A stretch of DNA of 64,000 nt, taken from NCBI RefSeq assembly GCF_000426745.1, contig NZ_AUFY01000006.1, positions 62,001 to 126,000 on the forward strand, read 5' to 3'. The stretch comes from Veillonella montpellierensis DSM 17217. GTDB lineage: Bacteria; Bacillota; Negativicutes; Veillonellales; Veillonellaceae. Under the pieces are notes generated by a model, which was not told the DNA's origin, made no database searches, and worked only from the letters and a program-made list of their open reading frames with translations. This document shows positions 46,680-55,601 of the stretch, in pieces. The translations under genes and the position numbers were made by a program. Every line of letters starts with the position of its first letter. The stretch's first letter is position 1.

Positions 46680-47126
46680 CTATCTTAACGGTTTCATATT
46701 CGTAATAGCCTTAGCAATTAACTTTTGAAGTGTTTCTATATCTTTTTTAGCCACTCTGTCTATGGATAGTATACACGCCTCAGCATTCTCTGTATCTGCC
46801 CATTCACAAATAGTCTTAATCTTATTTGCCATGAAGATAAATTGTCGCAATAATACACGTTTATCAGTTTCTGTCATAGCAATTACTAAATCGGCCTCAT
46901 TCATTAGCCCGACGCTAAGCGGTTTTGAGCGATGTGTTGAAAGATCAAATCCCATAGATTGCATCAACTCTATGACTTTTCCCTTAACTTTAGCACCATT
47001 CGCACAAAATAAACCAGCTGAATCAACCACTAAATCTATAGATGATTCTGTAAGAATTGATTCCGTTATGGCTGCTGCTATAGGACTTTGATACGTATTA
47101 TCCGAGCATACAAATAAAATATTCAT
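46680..47126 (-). CDS. low-molecular-weight phosphatase-like protein, P-loop degenerate
   Basis: A 148-residue protein of the LMW protein-tyrosine/arginine phosphatase fold. The usual P-loop is C-x-G-N-x-C-R-S-P; here it reads FVCSDNTYQSPIA, keeping the nucleophile Cys7 but with Gln in place of the catalytic Arg, Asp for Gly and Tyr for the second Cys. VDSAGLFCANGAKVKGKVIE and FDLSTHRSKPLS match the family; the general-acid DPY-type motif is not visible. The position between sua5 and rpiB is that of Bacillus ywlE (arginine phosphatase). It is probably inactive or altered in activity. GAGG lies upstream of the ATG at 47126. Confidence 0.8.
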   Translation of the reverse strand: MNILFVCSDNTYQSPIAAAITESILTESSIDLVVDSAGLFCANGAKVKGKVIELMQSMGFDLSTHRSKPLSVGLMNEADLVIAMTETDKRVLLRQFIFMANKIKTICEWADTENAEACILSIDRVAKKDIETLQKLIAKAITNMKPLR

Positions 47127-47345
47127 CACCTATAACCTCATTACTTATTCTACTCACCGAATAAGTTAGTCCTGACTAGAATTTTGTCTTTTACAAAAAC
47201 ACATTAGTCCAACCAACATAAACTATTATAGCAAAGTATTAGAAATATTCCAATACTTATTTATAGAAATCATACTTTTGTTACTACAGTAGAAGAAGAA
47301 AATCTGTATATCAAGCTGTCAACACCATTTCCGACACAATGAGCA

Positions 47346-48392
47346 TTACTTCTTTACTATAACAATACGATGATCACTTGATTTTTCCATGCGATTCATA
47401 ATCGCCACACCCATTCCCTCAGATTTTACACCTTCTGCGAGTATATGTGTTACCCCTTGTTTGTTAAACTCTAATAATGATGCATATAGCTTATTTGCCA
47501 GTGAAGTATCATCTTGATGATGACCATAAATAATACAATGCACCTTAGATACATCAACCATCGTATGTAAAAATTCATATGCTTCTTGGCTAATTAATAG
47601 ACCAATAGGTCCTGATAATGTTGTCATCATACGAGCCATCTCACGAGCAACCGCTAGAGGATTGCCTACCAATGTTGTCATTTCTCCATCTGGTGCATAA
47701 TGTTTATATTTCATACCAGGCGCCTTGGGTACTCCGTTGCCAGTTACCATATGTGTATCATATACTACAGTATCTACTACTTTTTCTAACATATCTTTTG
47801 TGATCCCACCAGGGCGTAAAATGGTTACTTTGTTGTCATTAACTTCTACTACTGTTGATTCTACGCCGATTTGACAATTTCCTGCATCAACAATAGCATC
47901 GATTCGGCCTTTCATATCATGTAGTACTGCTTCTGCTGAAGTAGGACTCGGCCTACCAGATATATTGGCACTTGGTGCCGCAATAGGTACACCAGCAGCC
48001 TGCAAAATGGAGCGACATAATTCATGGTTAGGACAGCGCAATGCAACTCGATCTAATCCCCCCGTCGCACGATAAGGAACTAGATCAGATTTGGGTAATG
48101 TAATCGTTAATGGACCAGGCCAAAATGTTTCCATTAAACGATGGGCAGTTTCTGAAATTTCTCGGACTAACGGTGTAACCGCCTCCATAGATGGTACATG
48201 TAAAATTAGTGGATTATCTGAAGGTCTCCCTTTCGCCTGATAAATTTTATCCATCGCTCTTTCATCAAGGCCATTGGCACCTAGTCCATATACTGTTTCG
48301 GTTGGCAATGCAACCACACAGCCATCCCTCAACATTTTACCTATACATTCAATCTCTTTCTCTGTAGGATATTTATATATCTTTGTTTCCAT
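47346..48392 (-). CDS. L-threonylcarbamoyladenylate synthase (Sua5/YwlC)
   Basis: A 348-residue protein making threonylcarbamoyl-AMP for tRNA t6A. YrdC domain about 10-205: VVALPTETVYGLGANGLDE, AKGRPSDNPLILHV (KxR motif), WPGPLTITL, APSANISGRPSPTSAEAV. A C-terminal Sua5 domain (about 230-345) begins after KAPGMKYKHYAPDG, the linker that contacts the active site. Full-length Sua5 type rather than short TsaC. It lies between prmC and the phosphatase-like gene. Confidence 0.94.
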   Translation of the reverse strand: METKIYKYPTEKEIECIGKMLRDGCVVALPTETVYGLGANGLDERAMDKIYQAKGRPSDNPLILHVPSMEAVTPLVREISETAHRLMETFWPGPLTITLPKSDLVPYRATGGLDRVALRCPNHELCRSILQAAGVPIAAPSANISGRPSPTSAEAVLHDMKGRIDAIVDAGNCQIGVESTVVEVNDNKVTILRPGGITKDMLEKVVDTVVYDTHMVTGNGVPKAPGMKYKHYAPDGEMTTLVGNPLAVAREMARMMTTLSGPIGLLISQEAYEFLHTMVDVSKVHCIIYGHHQDDTSLANKLYASLLEFNKQGVTHILAEGVKSEGMGVAIMNRMEKSSDHRIVIVKK

Positions 48393-48493
48393 TGTACTTA
48401 GTGATAGCCACTTTATATCACTATACTCCTTCCTATAAAATGAAGCAGCATTGACACATCATATACGTTGCACGTAAATGATTGCATATATTC

Positions 48494-49357
48494 TCATACC
48501 TTTTGAAATACTAATACACGAATTACATTCGCCAAATCTCGCACTGTATCTATACACTTATATTGTGGTGCAGATGCAAATAACTGAATAATAGCCTCTT
48601 CTTGATGAATACCGATTTCTATAATAAGAAGACTGCCCTGTTGTAAGTAATGATGACTTTCACTTACTAAAATGCGATAAAAATCGAGTCCATCTTCGCC
48701 TCCATCCAGTGCCATATGTGGTTCATGGAGTACTTCGCTTGGCAATGTATCCATCTCACCTGTACGAATATAGGGTGGATTGGAAACAATAATATCAAAT
48801 AGCTTCTCTTTCTTTAAGGAAGTAAACATATTAGATTGTATCAACGTAGCTCGTTCTTCTAATTGCAAAGCCTTTCTATTTTGTTTAGCCACATCTAATG
48901 CTTTTTCTGATAGGTCTAATCCAATGCCAGTTGCTTGCGGCAAATAGTGTAATAGACTCAACAAAATTGTTCCTGGACCAGTACATACATCTAACACAGA
49001 TAGATCAGTTTTTTGTTTACATGACTCAATTGTGTATTCTACTAATGTTTCTGTATCAGGCCGTGGAATTAATACCTCTTCATTTACCATAAATGATAGG
49101 CCCATAAATTCCTTATGTCCCACAATAGAGGCCACACTATATCCATTGACGCGTTTAAGTACAAGTGCTTTATACGCACTTAATTCTTCTGTTGTTAAGG
49201 GTTGATCATAATGAATATATAAATAAATTCTATCTTTCCCCAACACATGAGAAAGCAGTACCTCCCCATCAAGTCGTGGTGTATCCAACTCCTTGTTATG
49301 AAAATACTGCTCTGTCCATTGAAGAATTCGACCGATCGTCCAAATCTCCTTATTCAT
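48494..49357 (-). CDS. prmC: release factor glutamine methyltransferase PrmC
   Basis: A 287-residue SAM methyltransferase that methylates the GGQ glutamine of release factors. SAM motif [17 protein letters not shown] (about 115-131; usually DLGTGSG) and catalytic [12 protein letters not shown] (about 184-195). The N-terminal helical domain ([20 protein letters not shown]) contacts RF1. It overlaps prfA by eight bases, coupling it to its substrate. Confidence 0.95.
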   Translation of the reverse strand: MNKEIWTIGRILQWTEQYFHNKELDTPRLDGEVLLSHVLGKDRIYLYIHYDQPLTTEELSAYKALVLKRVNGYSVASIVGHKEFMGLSFMVNEEVLIPRPDTETLVEYTIESCKQKTDLSVLDVCTGPGTILLSLLHYLPQATGIGLDLSEKALDVAKQNRKALQLEERATLIQSNMFTSLKKEKLFDIIVSNPPYIRTGEMDTLPSEVLHEPHMALDGGEDGLDFYRILVSESHHYLQQGSLLIIEIGIHQEEAIIQLFASAPQYKCIDTVRDLANVIRVLVFQKV

Positions 49358-50435
49358 TTACATTAGCTCCTTGCATTTTAGCCGCCTGGTCAGCTGCAAT
49401 CAGTGCTTGAATAACTTCATTTAAATCACCATTTAATATGGCATCTAACTTATATAATGTTAAATTAATACGATGATCCGTTACACGCCCTTGTGGATAA
49501 TTGTATGTGCGAATACGTTCACTACGATCCCCCGTGCCAACTTGACTTTTTCGATCCGCAGCTACAGTAGAAGCGGCTTCTTGATCCGCCATGTCTTGAA
49601 GTTTTGCCGCTAATACTTTCATAGCTTTATCTTTATTCTTTAATTGAGATCGTTCATCTTGACACGCTACTACTACTCCAGTTGGTACATGTGTGATCCG
49701 TACTGCTGACTCAGTACGGTTTACATGTTGTCCACCAGCACCACTCGCACAATACGTATCAATTTTTAAATCTGCTGGATTAATTTGAATATCTACTTCT
49801 TCTACTTCTGGCAATACTGCTACTGTAACTGTCGATGTATGAATTCTTCCTTGCGATTCAGTATCTGGTACACGTTGCACACGATGTACCCCTGATTCAA
49901 ATTTCATCTTAGAATATACACTATCTCCATCCACAGAGAATACAACTTCTTTAAAACCACCTAATTCTGGTTCATTAGCATCTAAAATACTGCATTTCCA
50001 GCCTTGTGATTCTGCATATTTTGTATACATGCGGAACAAATCCCCTGCAAATAATGCCGCTTCGTCGCCACCAGCGCCACCACGAATTTCAATGATAATA
50101 TTTTTATCATCATTTGGATCTTTCGGTAATAACAAGATATGTAATTTTTCTTCCAGCACTTCTCGTCTTTCTTTTAACGACTTAAGTTCCTCTTGTGCCA
50201 TTTCACGAAATTCTTCATCCAAGGTTTTATCTTCTACTACTTCTAATGCTTCATCTAATTCATGGAGTACTTTTTTATAATCTCTAAAAGTATCTACCGT
50301 ATCTACCAGTGATGCGTGCTGCCGTGTCAATTTTTGCCATTCCTGCTGTTGTGCAATCACAGCTGGATCACTGATTCGTTGTTCTAAATCCATGAATTTA
50401 TCTTCAATTACTTGTAATTTATCTACCAAAGCCAT
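49350..50435 (-). CDS. prfA: peptide chain release factor 1
   Basis: A 361-residue RF1 that terminates at UAA and UAG. The peptidyl-hydrolysis loop [20 protein letters not shown] contains GGQ near residue 236. [20 protein letters not shown] is the family N-terminal signature, and the PxT codon-reading motif falls in the domain around [15 protein letters not shown] (about 190-205, PDTE region). prmC follows with overlap. This is RF1 rather than RF2, as no programmed frameshift is present. Confidence 0.97.
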   Translation of the reverse strand: MALVDKLQVIEDKFMDLEQRISDPAVIAQQQEWQKLTRQHASLVDTVDTFRDYKKVLHELDEALEVVEDKTLDEEFREMAQEELKSLKERREVLEEKLHILLLPKDPNDDKNIIIEIRGGAGGDEAALFAGDLFRMYTKYAESQGWKCSILDANEPELGGFKEVVFSVDGDSVYSKMKFESGVHRVQRVPDTESQGRIHTSTVTVAVLPEVEEVDIQINPADLKIDTYCASGAGGQHVNRTESAVRITHVPTGVVVACQDERSQLKNKDKAMKVLAAKLQDMADQEAASTVAADRKSQVGTGDRSERIRTYNYPQGRVTDHRINLTLYKLDAILNGDLNEVIQALIAADQAAKMQGANVNE

Positions 50436-50455
50436 TTAGTATATCTCCTTCATCA

Positions 50456-51346
50456 TTAATTTGTTTCATATGCCTCTGACTCAGGTGGTCTAACTTCCTG
50501 TAATGCACGAATAGCGACTTCAATTTGATCATCTTCTGGTTCTCGAGTCGTCATATATTGTAACCATAACCCAGGAGTAATAATTGTTTGTATCAATGAA
50601 TTTGTACTTTTCCCGGCTAAACGAATTATTTCATAAGAAACACCAGCTACCACAGGCATTAAAAGCACCCGTGATACAATACGTTCAATTAAATTGGGCC
50701 ATCCTAAAAAAGCAAATATAAAGATACTCACAATCATAACAATCAGTAAAAAGTTAGTGCCACATCTAGGATGTAAACGAGAGTGGCGTTTTACATTTTC
50801 CACATTTAACTCTTCATCAGCTTCATATGTATGAATTGTCTTATGCTCTGCCCCATGATATTGAAATACACGTTTAATATCTGGCGTTAAGCCAATACCC
50901 CATATATATAACAAAAATAGAGCTAATCGTATAACTCCCTCTACTAAATTTAATAGCACATGATTGTTTCCCACGCCGGGAACATATTTGGCAACAAATG
51001 TAGGTAAGGCTAAGAAAAAAATAATCGCAATAACACTTGAAACAATCATAGTCATAGCAATCTCTTTATTGGACATTTCTTCATTTGCTTCACCAGCTGC
51101 TTTAGCAGAGAATGCCAAAGCACGCATACCAATAACCAATGATTCTACAAGGGCAACACATCCACGAAGTAATGGTTTTTGTAGAATAGAATATCGATCA
51201 CTAATCGATGTAGTCGCATATTTATCAATAACAATACTACCACTTGGCTCTCTTACTGCTGTTGCTGTATATCCAGGGCCACGCATCATGACACCTTCAA
51301 TGACTGCCTGACCACCAACAAATTTTTTCATTTTTTTAGATTTCAA
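50456..51346 (-). CDS. DUF1385 membrane protein (YqhQ-like)
   Basis: A 296-residue member of the DUF1385/YqhQ family. MKKFVGGQAVIEGVMMRGPG is the family N-terminal signature; FQYHGAEHKTIHTYEADEEL and RLHPRCGTNFLLIVMIVSIF follow, with about four membrane helices in two pairs. Members are found next to rpmE and prfA in many Firmicutes; the function is not settled. The likely start is TTG at 51346 with GAGGAG seven bases upstream, the next ATG being five codons later. A hairpin (51376-51395) separates it from rpmE. Confidence 0.85.
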   Translation of the reverse strand: MKSKKMKKFVGGQAVIEGVMMRGPGYTATAVREPSGSIVIDKYATTSISDRYSILQKPLLRGCVALVESLVIGMRALAFSAKAAGEANEEMSNKEIAMTMIVSSVIAIIFFLALPTFVAKYVPGVGNNHVLLNLVEGVIRLALFLLYIWGIGLTPDIKRVFQYHGAEHKTIHTYEADEELNVENVKRHSRLHPRCGTNFLLIVMIVSIFIFAFLGWPNLIERIVSRVLLMPVVAGVSYEIIRLAGKSTNSLIQTIITPGLWLQYMTTREPEDDQIEVAIRALQEVRPPESEAYETN

Positions 51347-51375
51347 AGGATAACTCCTCTCTCTAAACAAATATA

Positions 51376-51395
51376 GGCAGAGCCCCAGCTCTGCC
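51376..51395 (-). terminator. hairpin after rpmE
   Basis: GGCAGAGC-CCCA-GCTCTGCC with TATATTTGTTT following on the minus strand; probable, perhaps partial, terminator of rpmE. Confidence 0.6.
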
Positions 51396-51425
51396 ATGTC
51401 ATTTGTATAGTAACATTTCAGTAAA

Positions 51426-51623
51426 TTATTTACCGTAACGTTTGTTAAATTGTTCAATACGACCACGAGCTTGTGCCGCACGTTGTTGCCCTGTGAAGAA
51501 CGGATGACATTTAGAGCATACGTCAACACGAAGATTACCTTTAACAGATCCAGTTGTAAATGTATTACCACATGCACAACTTACAGTGCATTCTTGGTAA
51601 TCTGGATGAATACCTTGTTTCAT
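51426..51623 (-). CDS. rpmE: 50S ribosomal protein L31
   Basis: A 65-residue L31 of the zinc-binding type: [11 protein letters not shown] and [14 protein letters not shown] provide CxC and CxxC pairs, so this is the zinc-containing form normally made when zinc is available. The start at 51623 has AGAGGTG six bases upstream; an in-frame GTG three codons earlier overlaps it. It begins the rpmE-DUF1385-prfA-prmC group. Confidence 0.97.
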   Translation of the reverse strand: MKQGIHPDYQECTVSCACGNTFTTGSVKGNLRVDVCSKCHPFFTGQQRAAQARGRIEQFNKRYGK

Positions 51624-51730
51624 TATATACACCTCTTTTCAGTGACTATTATTATTCTTACAAATTGTATCATAATAGTGGGGTAATTGCAAATTTTTAT
51701 TACAACATCTTGTATTATCTATGTTTAATT

Positions 51731-52009
51731 CTATTTTTCTGCAGCTTTAGCGGCTTGACGTTCTGCTATTGATTCATTATACGCTTGTTCTAAATCCACT
51801 TTATTTAATAAATCTTTCAGTGCCAACGCTTCTTCTAACGACAAGGTAATTCCCTTAGTCATAGTCGTATAATCACTATTCCAAGACCGCAAATCAAATT
51901 TAGGGTTATAGCGTCCCCAACTAATACAAGTTAATTGTTTGCTTTTTCCGTCTTTATCTTCTGATAAAGTCCCTAATACTTTATAAATTTCAAAATTTAC
52001 AACAGCCAT
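51731..52009 (-). CDS. YdbC/PC4-type single-strand DNA-binding protein
   Basis: A 92-residue protein. The pattern KVLGTLSEDKDGKSKQLTCI, SWGRYNPKFDLRSWNSDYTT and MTKGITLSLEEALALKDLL is that of the YdbC family, whose fold matches the PC4 transcription cofactor and binds single-stranded nucleic acid. The C-terminal helix (ERQAAKAAEK) is charged. GGAGG precedes the ATG at 52009. Role in the cell unknown; possibly transcription or replication stress. It stands alone between rpmE and the unidentified gene. Confidence 0.85.
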   Translation of the reverse strand: MAVVNFEIYKVLGTLSEDKDGKSKQLTCISWGRYNPKFDLRSWNSDYTTMTKGITLSLEEALALKDLLNKVDLEQAYNESIAERQAAKAAEK

Positions 52010-52115
52010 ATATATTCCTCCATTTTTACACAACCTCTATTATAATACACTATCTATGCCATAATTACCACATAGTAAGTATACTCAATTTATATAATAC
52101 TACTATAAAAGAAGA

Positions 52116-53513
52116 TTAAGGCAGTATATGTTCGCCTAATTGCTCTAAGATCTGATCATAATTAGTTTCTGCTTTTCTAAGAGTATCTGCATATCTTTTT
52201 TCTGCTGTATCAAGGGTCTCAATAATATCATTTTTTTCTGTATCACTAACTCTACGACGACGGCAACTGCTAATTAACTGGCAAAAAGCATCTTCTGATA
52301 AAACCATCTCTGCCAATCGCCCCGCTATGTCACGTCCCCGATCACATGTGAAATAAGCAAACCACATATAAGCGATTGCTTGACTAGGGAACATCCAAAA
52401 TGATACATCTTCTGGCTTTTCATCAGTTAATCCAAAGTTAATAGATAACCCATTACGTTCGCAGGTCAAGTACCATGCGTCTTCTTCTACGAGATGATCT
52501 ATAATACGTTCTGGCAAACGAGCATCGCGACAGTACAATCCTTCTTGCCCCATGGCTAGGTCATTCGATGTGCCCGGTAAAATAACAGAACATAAGGATA
52601 AACCATATCCGACTAACGAGAATACTTCTAATTCTGAAAATACCTCATGGGGTAAGGCAATAAAAGGCGTTGTTCGATACGTGTCATCTATGATTTCACA
52701 GATTTCTGCTTTCATTTTTTTGACTTCACTAGGGCCAAATACAAATTCATAAGTTCCAATAGGCGTCCATTCCCGAACTCGCTCTAGTTTTTTTTGTCCT
52801 AAAAAGAACTGTAACGCCATTCTATTAAGACCAGTTTGATTTTGAATTGCTGTCAACGGCAAAAATAAATGAGCCGTTCCATATTTAGAAAGATTATTCA
52901 TACCATTGGCCACTTCTTCCATGATATGTTCTGAATCCTGATACATGCCAACTGTAGCAGTTACTATGTGATCAAAATAGGTGGCACTTGGCCATTCATT
53001 TACAATTGTTGCCAACGGATATAATCGACTCAACACACTGTAACACACTTCTGAAGCAGTATATAAAACAACTCGCTTTTTACCAAAGGCTTGTAAAATA
53101 TCCTCTATTAGGCTCGTATATTCTTCTACATAAGCAAATAAAATAGTAGTATTGGATTCCGCCTTATACTGATTAATATATGCCATTAATGGAGTTTTCC
53201 ATTGATAGCCTGCATTCATGCCCTCTATAATGCCCGTATCACTAATAAAATCCATCACATCTACAGAAAAAGAGGGGCCATATAGTTTTTCAAATGTATC
53301 GATTGCATAGGAAATCTCCCCAAATGATTGTACTGTAGCCTCATGAGCTAAGGAAAATAATTTATCTGCCGTAATCCCCCACTCTTTTGTGGCAGGATGC
53401 GATGAAATCATTTGATCGAGCACTCTAAATCGCAAAAGTTCATTCACTATATCTATACCATCAATTCCGTTATCTTGAAATAATGCTATCATCTTTTGAT
53501 GACTTGTCTTCAT
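52116..53513 (-). CDS. unrecognised 465-residue protein, possible degenerate methyltransferase fold
   Basis: I do not recognise this protein. Residues 1-90 are helical. Residues 115-290 alternate strands and helices like a Rossmann-type methyltransferase (TILFAYVEEYTSLI, RVVLYTASEVCYSVL, YFDHIVTATVGMY, GTAHLFLPLTAIQN, LQFFLGQKKLERVREW), with a layout recalling N6-adenine methylases, but the catalytic NPPF/Y motif is replaced by TATV and no glycine-rich SAM loop is seen. The C-terminal 50 residues form a charged coiled coil with CRRRR. It starts two bases after the nth stop, so the two are co-transcribed. An HsdM-like ancestry is a guess. Confidence 0.5.
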   Translation of the reverse strand: MKTSHQKMIALFQDNGIDGIDIVNELLRFRVLDQMISSHPATKEWGITADKLFSLAHEATVQSFGEISYAIDTFEKLYGPSFSVDVMDFISDTGIIEGMNAGYQWKTPLMAYINQYKAESNTTILFAYVEEYTSLIEDILQAFGKKRVVLYTASEVCYSVLSRLYPLATIVNEWPSATYFDHIVTATVGMYQDSEHIMEEVANGMNNLSKYGTAHLFLPLTAIQNQTGLNRMALQFFLGQKKLERVREWTPIGTYEFVFGPSEVKKMKAEICEIIDDTYRTTPFIALPHEVFSELEVFSLVGYGLSLCSVILPGTSNDLAMGQEGLYCRDARLPERIIDHLVEEDAWYLTCERNGLSINFGLTDEKPEDVSFWMFPSQAIAYMWFAYFTCDRGRDIAGRLAEMVLSEDAFCQLISSCRRRRVSDTEKNDIIETLDTAEKRYADTLRKAETNYDQILEQLGEHILP

Positions 53514-53515
53514 AA

Positions 53516-54154
53516 TTACACAACCTTTCCTGCCGAAGGACACAACTTGGCTAATGGACATACATGACACAATGGTTTTCTCGCTTTACAAATTTTTCTA
53601 CCATGCCAAATAAGCCAGTGGTGGGCTGCAGCCCAGTCTTTCTTAGGAATCGCTTTCTGTAATTTACCCTCCATTTCTAAAGGAGTATTAGCAATTCCTA
53701 ATTTTAATCGATTAGCCACACGGAATACATGCGTATCAACAGCAATGGCTGGTATTCCCCACAAAACTGATACGACGACATTAGCGGTTTTTCTTCCTAC
53801 TCCGGGCAACTCTAGTAATGACTCAAAATCAGTTGGTACTTCTCCAGCATATTTATGAACTAATATGTCACATGTACCAATTAAGTTAGCCGCTTTTGCT
53901 CGATATAATCCACAATCACGAATTAATACTTCTAATTGTTTTACTCCTAACGCTAACATATCTGCTGGATCACTATATTGAGGGAATAATCGTCTTGTAA
54001 TAATATTAACACGTTCATCCGTACATTGGGCTGACAATATTACTGCTACCAATAATTCAAAAGGACTATTATATACCAATGCTGGTTTAGCATCCTTATA
54101 CACTTCTGATAGAATCTTTAACTGTTCTGATTTAATCGCTTTTGTGACTCTCAT
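53516..54154 (-). CDS. nth: endonuclease III
   Basis: A 212-residue DNA glycosylase/AP lyase for oxidised pyrimidines. Helix-hairpin-helix ELPGVGRKTANVVVSV with the catalytic lysine (about 120), the catalytic aspartate in AVDTHVFRVANRL (about 138), and the 4Fe-4S cluster C-x6-C-x2-C-x5-C in CKARKPLCHVCPLAKLCPSA near the C-terminus. All key residues are present. It precedes the unrecognised 465-residue gene with no gap. Confidence 0.97.
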   Translation of the reverse strand: MRVTKAIKSEQLKILSEVYKDAKPALVYNSPFELLVAVILSAQCTDERVNIITRRLFPQYSDPADMLALGVKQLEVLIRDCGLYRAKAANLIGTCDILVHKYAGEVPTDFESLLELPGVGRKTANVVVSVLWGIPAIAVDTHVFRVANRLKLGIANTPLEMEGKLQKAIPKKDWAAAHHWLIWHGRKICKARKPLCHVCPLAKLCPSAGKVV

Positions 54155-54657
54155 AGGAGCCTCCTTATGTACTTATCATAATTTTACTACTATTCTTTTA
54201 AAATAGTTTATAGTTGCTACCATATAATAACTTTATATCGATATCTCTCATTATATCATATCTAATAATAACAAATCACTTATACACCTCAAACTTTCTC
54301 CATTACCTTATCATCAGTAATTATTCCCCATTATAACTTTCATAATCTAAATGCTTTCTAGTGCATCACAACACGCATGAAACATACTATACTAATTATT
54401 TCTCCCTAAGGGAGTCATAACACTATCATTCTATATCATTATTTTTATCTATTCATCAAGTACTACTAACAGATATATTAGCTCGCTAGAGTAGATTCAT
54501 GCTATAATGTATATATTAAAATGAATGTGTACCATAAGAAAGAGAATAACTTTTTGTTATTTTATATAATAATGTCTATGTGACAGCATTCATATGTATT
54601 TAACGTGCTTATTCAAAGAAAGGATCCACAATAGATTTCAACTATTGTATATAAACA
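54155..54657. other. AT-rich intergenic region between nth and the DUF896 gene
   Basis: About 500 bases holding divergent promoters. A TATAAT (54503-54508) and a second near 54567-54572 could serve the DUF896 gene; neither has a clear -35. An inverted repeat CAATAG/CTATTG (54629-54634, 54642-54647) falls between an AAAGGA (54619-54624) and the ATG at 54658. No gene was found. Confidence 0.4.
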
Positions 54658-54885
54658 ATGGAAATTAACGAAACAATTAAACGAATCAATGAGTTAGCTA
54701 GTAAGAAAAAAAGTGGCCAACCACTAACAGAAGAAGAACTAGCAGAAAAAAAGAAATTATATGATATTTATCTTAAATTTATTCGTGGTCAAGTTACACA
54801 AACTCTTGATAAAGTAGAGTTTGTAGACATTGATGAAAATGGTAACCCTATTGATGTAAAGAAACCAGCTCATCCTACTCATTAA
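54658..54885 (+). CDS. DUF896 (YnzC/UPF0291) protein
   Basis: A 75-residue protein of the UPF0291 family. N-terminal INETIKRINELASKKKSGQP, LTEEELAEKKKLYDIYLKFI and RGQVTQTLDKVEFVDIDE match the family two-helix hairpin. In Bacillus ynzC is in the SOS-regulated yneA operon; the function is unknown. No good SD stands directly before the ATG: the nearest, AAAGGA, is about 34 bases upstream and separated from the ATG by a hairpin. A stop codon lies two codons upstream in frame, so no longer version exists. Confidence 0.85.
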   Translation: MEINETIKRINELASKKKSGQPLTEEELAEKKKLYDIYLKFIRGQVTQTLDKVEFVDIDENGNPIDVKKPAHPTH

Positions 54886-55039
54886 CATATGTATAATATT
54901 TTACTGTAAATAATTATGATATTAAAATGTAATAAAACTAGGTAACATAACCTAATGCCAAAAATTCAATATATAAAATTCATTTACTAATTATTAATAA
55001 AATATAATTAGTTTTTGCGGTTTTTTTACCCTCATAAAA

Positions 55040-55065
55040 AAGGACTATCATATTCGATAGTCCTT
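55040..55065 (-). terminator. terminator of the small HTH operon
   Basis: AAGGACTATC-ATATTC-GATAGTCCTT, with TTTTT following on the minus strand, located right after the 66-residue HTH gene. Confidence 0.85.
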
Positions 55066-55073
55066 AAAAAATA

Positions 55074-55274
55074 CTATTCTTCTAATTTCCCATATAGTCG
55101 TTCCATGCCTTGTCGTGTTACAAGCCACATTTTACCCGACTTTCTACATTCTACATCTATTTCTAATCGTGGTCCTCTTCCTTGCACGCCTGTACATAGC
55201 TGTTTGATAGATATAGGACTTTTCCCCCATAACTCTGCCGCCTCGCCAGTTGTCATTACATCTTCTAGTTTCAT
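55074..55274 (-). CDS. 66-residue HTH DNA-binding protein
   Basis: A small protein with an excisionase/HTH_17-like fold: MTTGEAAELWGKSPISIKQL (about 7-26) forms the helix-turn-helix, and ECRKSGKMWLVTRQGMERLY (about 42-61) the following wing and helix. I recognise the general pattern from small Firmicute proteins of unknown function. The ATG overlaps the stop of the 28-residue ORF (ATGA), so it is translated from the same mRNA as the tiny ORFs. It could be an autoregulator or the intended product of the operon. Terminator at 55040-55065. Confidence 0.75.
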   Translation of the reverse strand: MKLEDVMTTGEAAELWGKSPISIKQLCTGVQGRGPRLEIDVECRKSGKMWLVTRQGMERLYGKLEE

Positions 55275-55357
55275 AATACTCCTAATGCAATTAATAAATT
55301 ATATACTGATAATATAAAAGCAATAACACTAATTATTAAAGTTAATCTTGAAATCAT
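55271..55357 (-). CDS. 28-residue hydrophobic peptide ORF
   Basis: MISRLTLIISVIAFILSVYN ... ending ALGVL: one membrane helix with a single Arg near the N-terminus. Its start overlaps the preceding tiny ORF (ATGA) and its stop overlaps the start of the HTH gene (ATGA). GGTGAG is just upstream. Small enough to be chance, but the double coupling and the hydrophobic content support translation. Confidence 0.5.
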   Translation of the reverse strand: MISRLTLIISVIAFILSVYNLLIALGVL

Positions 55358-55377
55358 ATACTCACCATTGATATAAT
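55348..55377 (+). promoter_or_regulatory. predicted promoter of an antisense RNA
   Basis: TTGAAA (55348-55353) - N18 - TATAAT (55372-55377) reading rightward, opposite to the tiny-ORF operon. Transcription should start near 55384 in GGAAGGTGGGACTC, and a stable hairpin follows at once (55390-55407). Confidence 0.6.
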
Positions 55378-55419
55378 AGTTAGGAAGGTGGGACTCTTTC
55401 GAGTCCCTGTGGTTATCAT
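55354..55419 (-). CDS. 21-residue leader-like ORF
   Basis: MITTGTRKSPTFLTIISMVS plus Ile. The ATG overlaps the TGA of the 33-residue ORF and its stop overlaps the next start. It contains the GGGACTC/GAGTCCC hairpin sequence. It may merely carry ribosomes from the first ORF to the third. Confidence 0.3.
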   Translation of the reverse strand: MITTGTRKSPTFLTIISMVSI

Positions 55420-55517
55420 TTTAACAACTCTATTATCGCTATTGTCAGTTGGATAAGTGCTGTTATAATCGGTAGCCACTTTTTTATTATCTTCCTCAAC
55501 TTCTTTAACGATTTCAC
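55416..55517 (-). CDS. 33-residue cationic/hydrophobic peptide, type I toxin candidate
   Basis: The peptide begins MKSLKKLRKIIKKW (seven positive charges in 14 residues) and continues LPIITALIQLTIAIIELLK, a membrane-length hydrophobic helix. Translation would begin at GTG (55517), with AAGG seven bases upstream and a short leader of about 17 bases from the promoter at 55541-55569. Size, charge pattern and the opposing antisense promoter are those of type I toxins (Fst, TxpA, BsrG classes), though the sequence is not one I can match to a named family. It heads an operon of overlapping tiny ORFs and the HTH gene. Confidence 0.6.
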   Translation of the reverse strand: MKSLKKLRKIIKKWLPIITALIQLTIAIIELLK

Positions 55518-55540
55518 CGCCTTTCCTTAACTACATCTAC

Positions 55541-55569
55541 ACTATAACCTTTATCGATTATATTGTCAA
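55541..55569 (-). promoter_or_regulatory. promoter of the tiny-ORF/HTH operon
   Basis: TTGACA (55564-55569) - N17 - TATAGT (55541-55546), near consensus, about 24 bases from the GTG of the 33-residue ORF. Confidence 0.8.
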
Positions 55570-55601
55570 GTATTTTATTAATATTATTGCAAAAAAATAA
55601 G

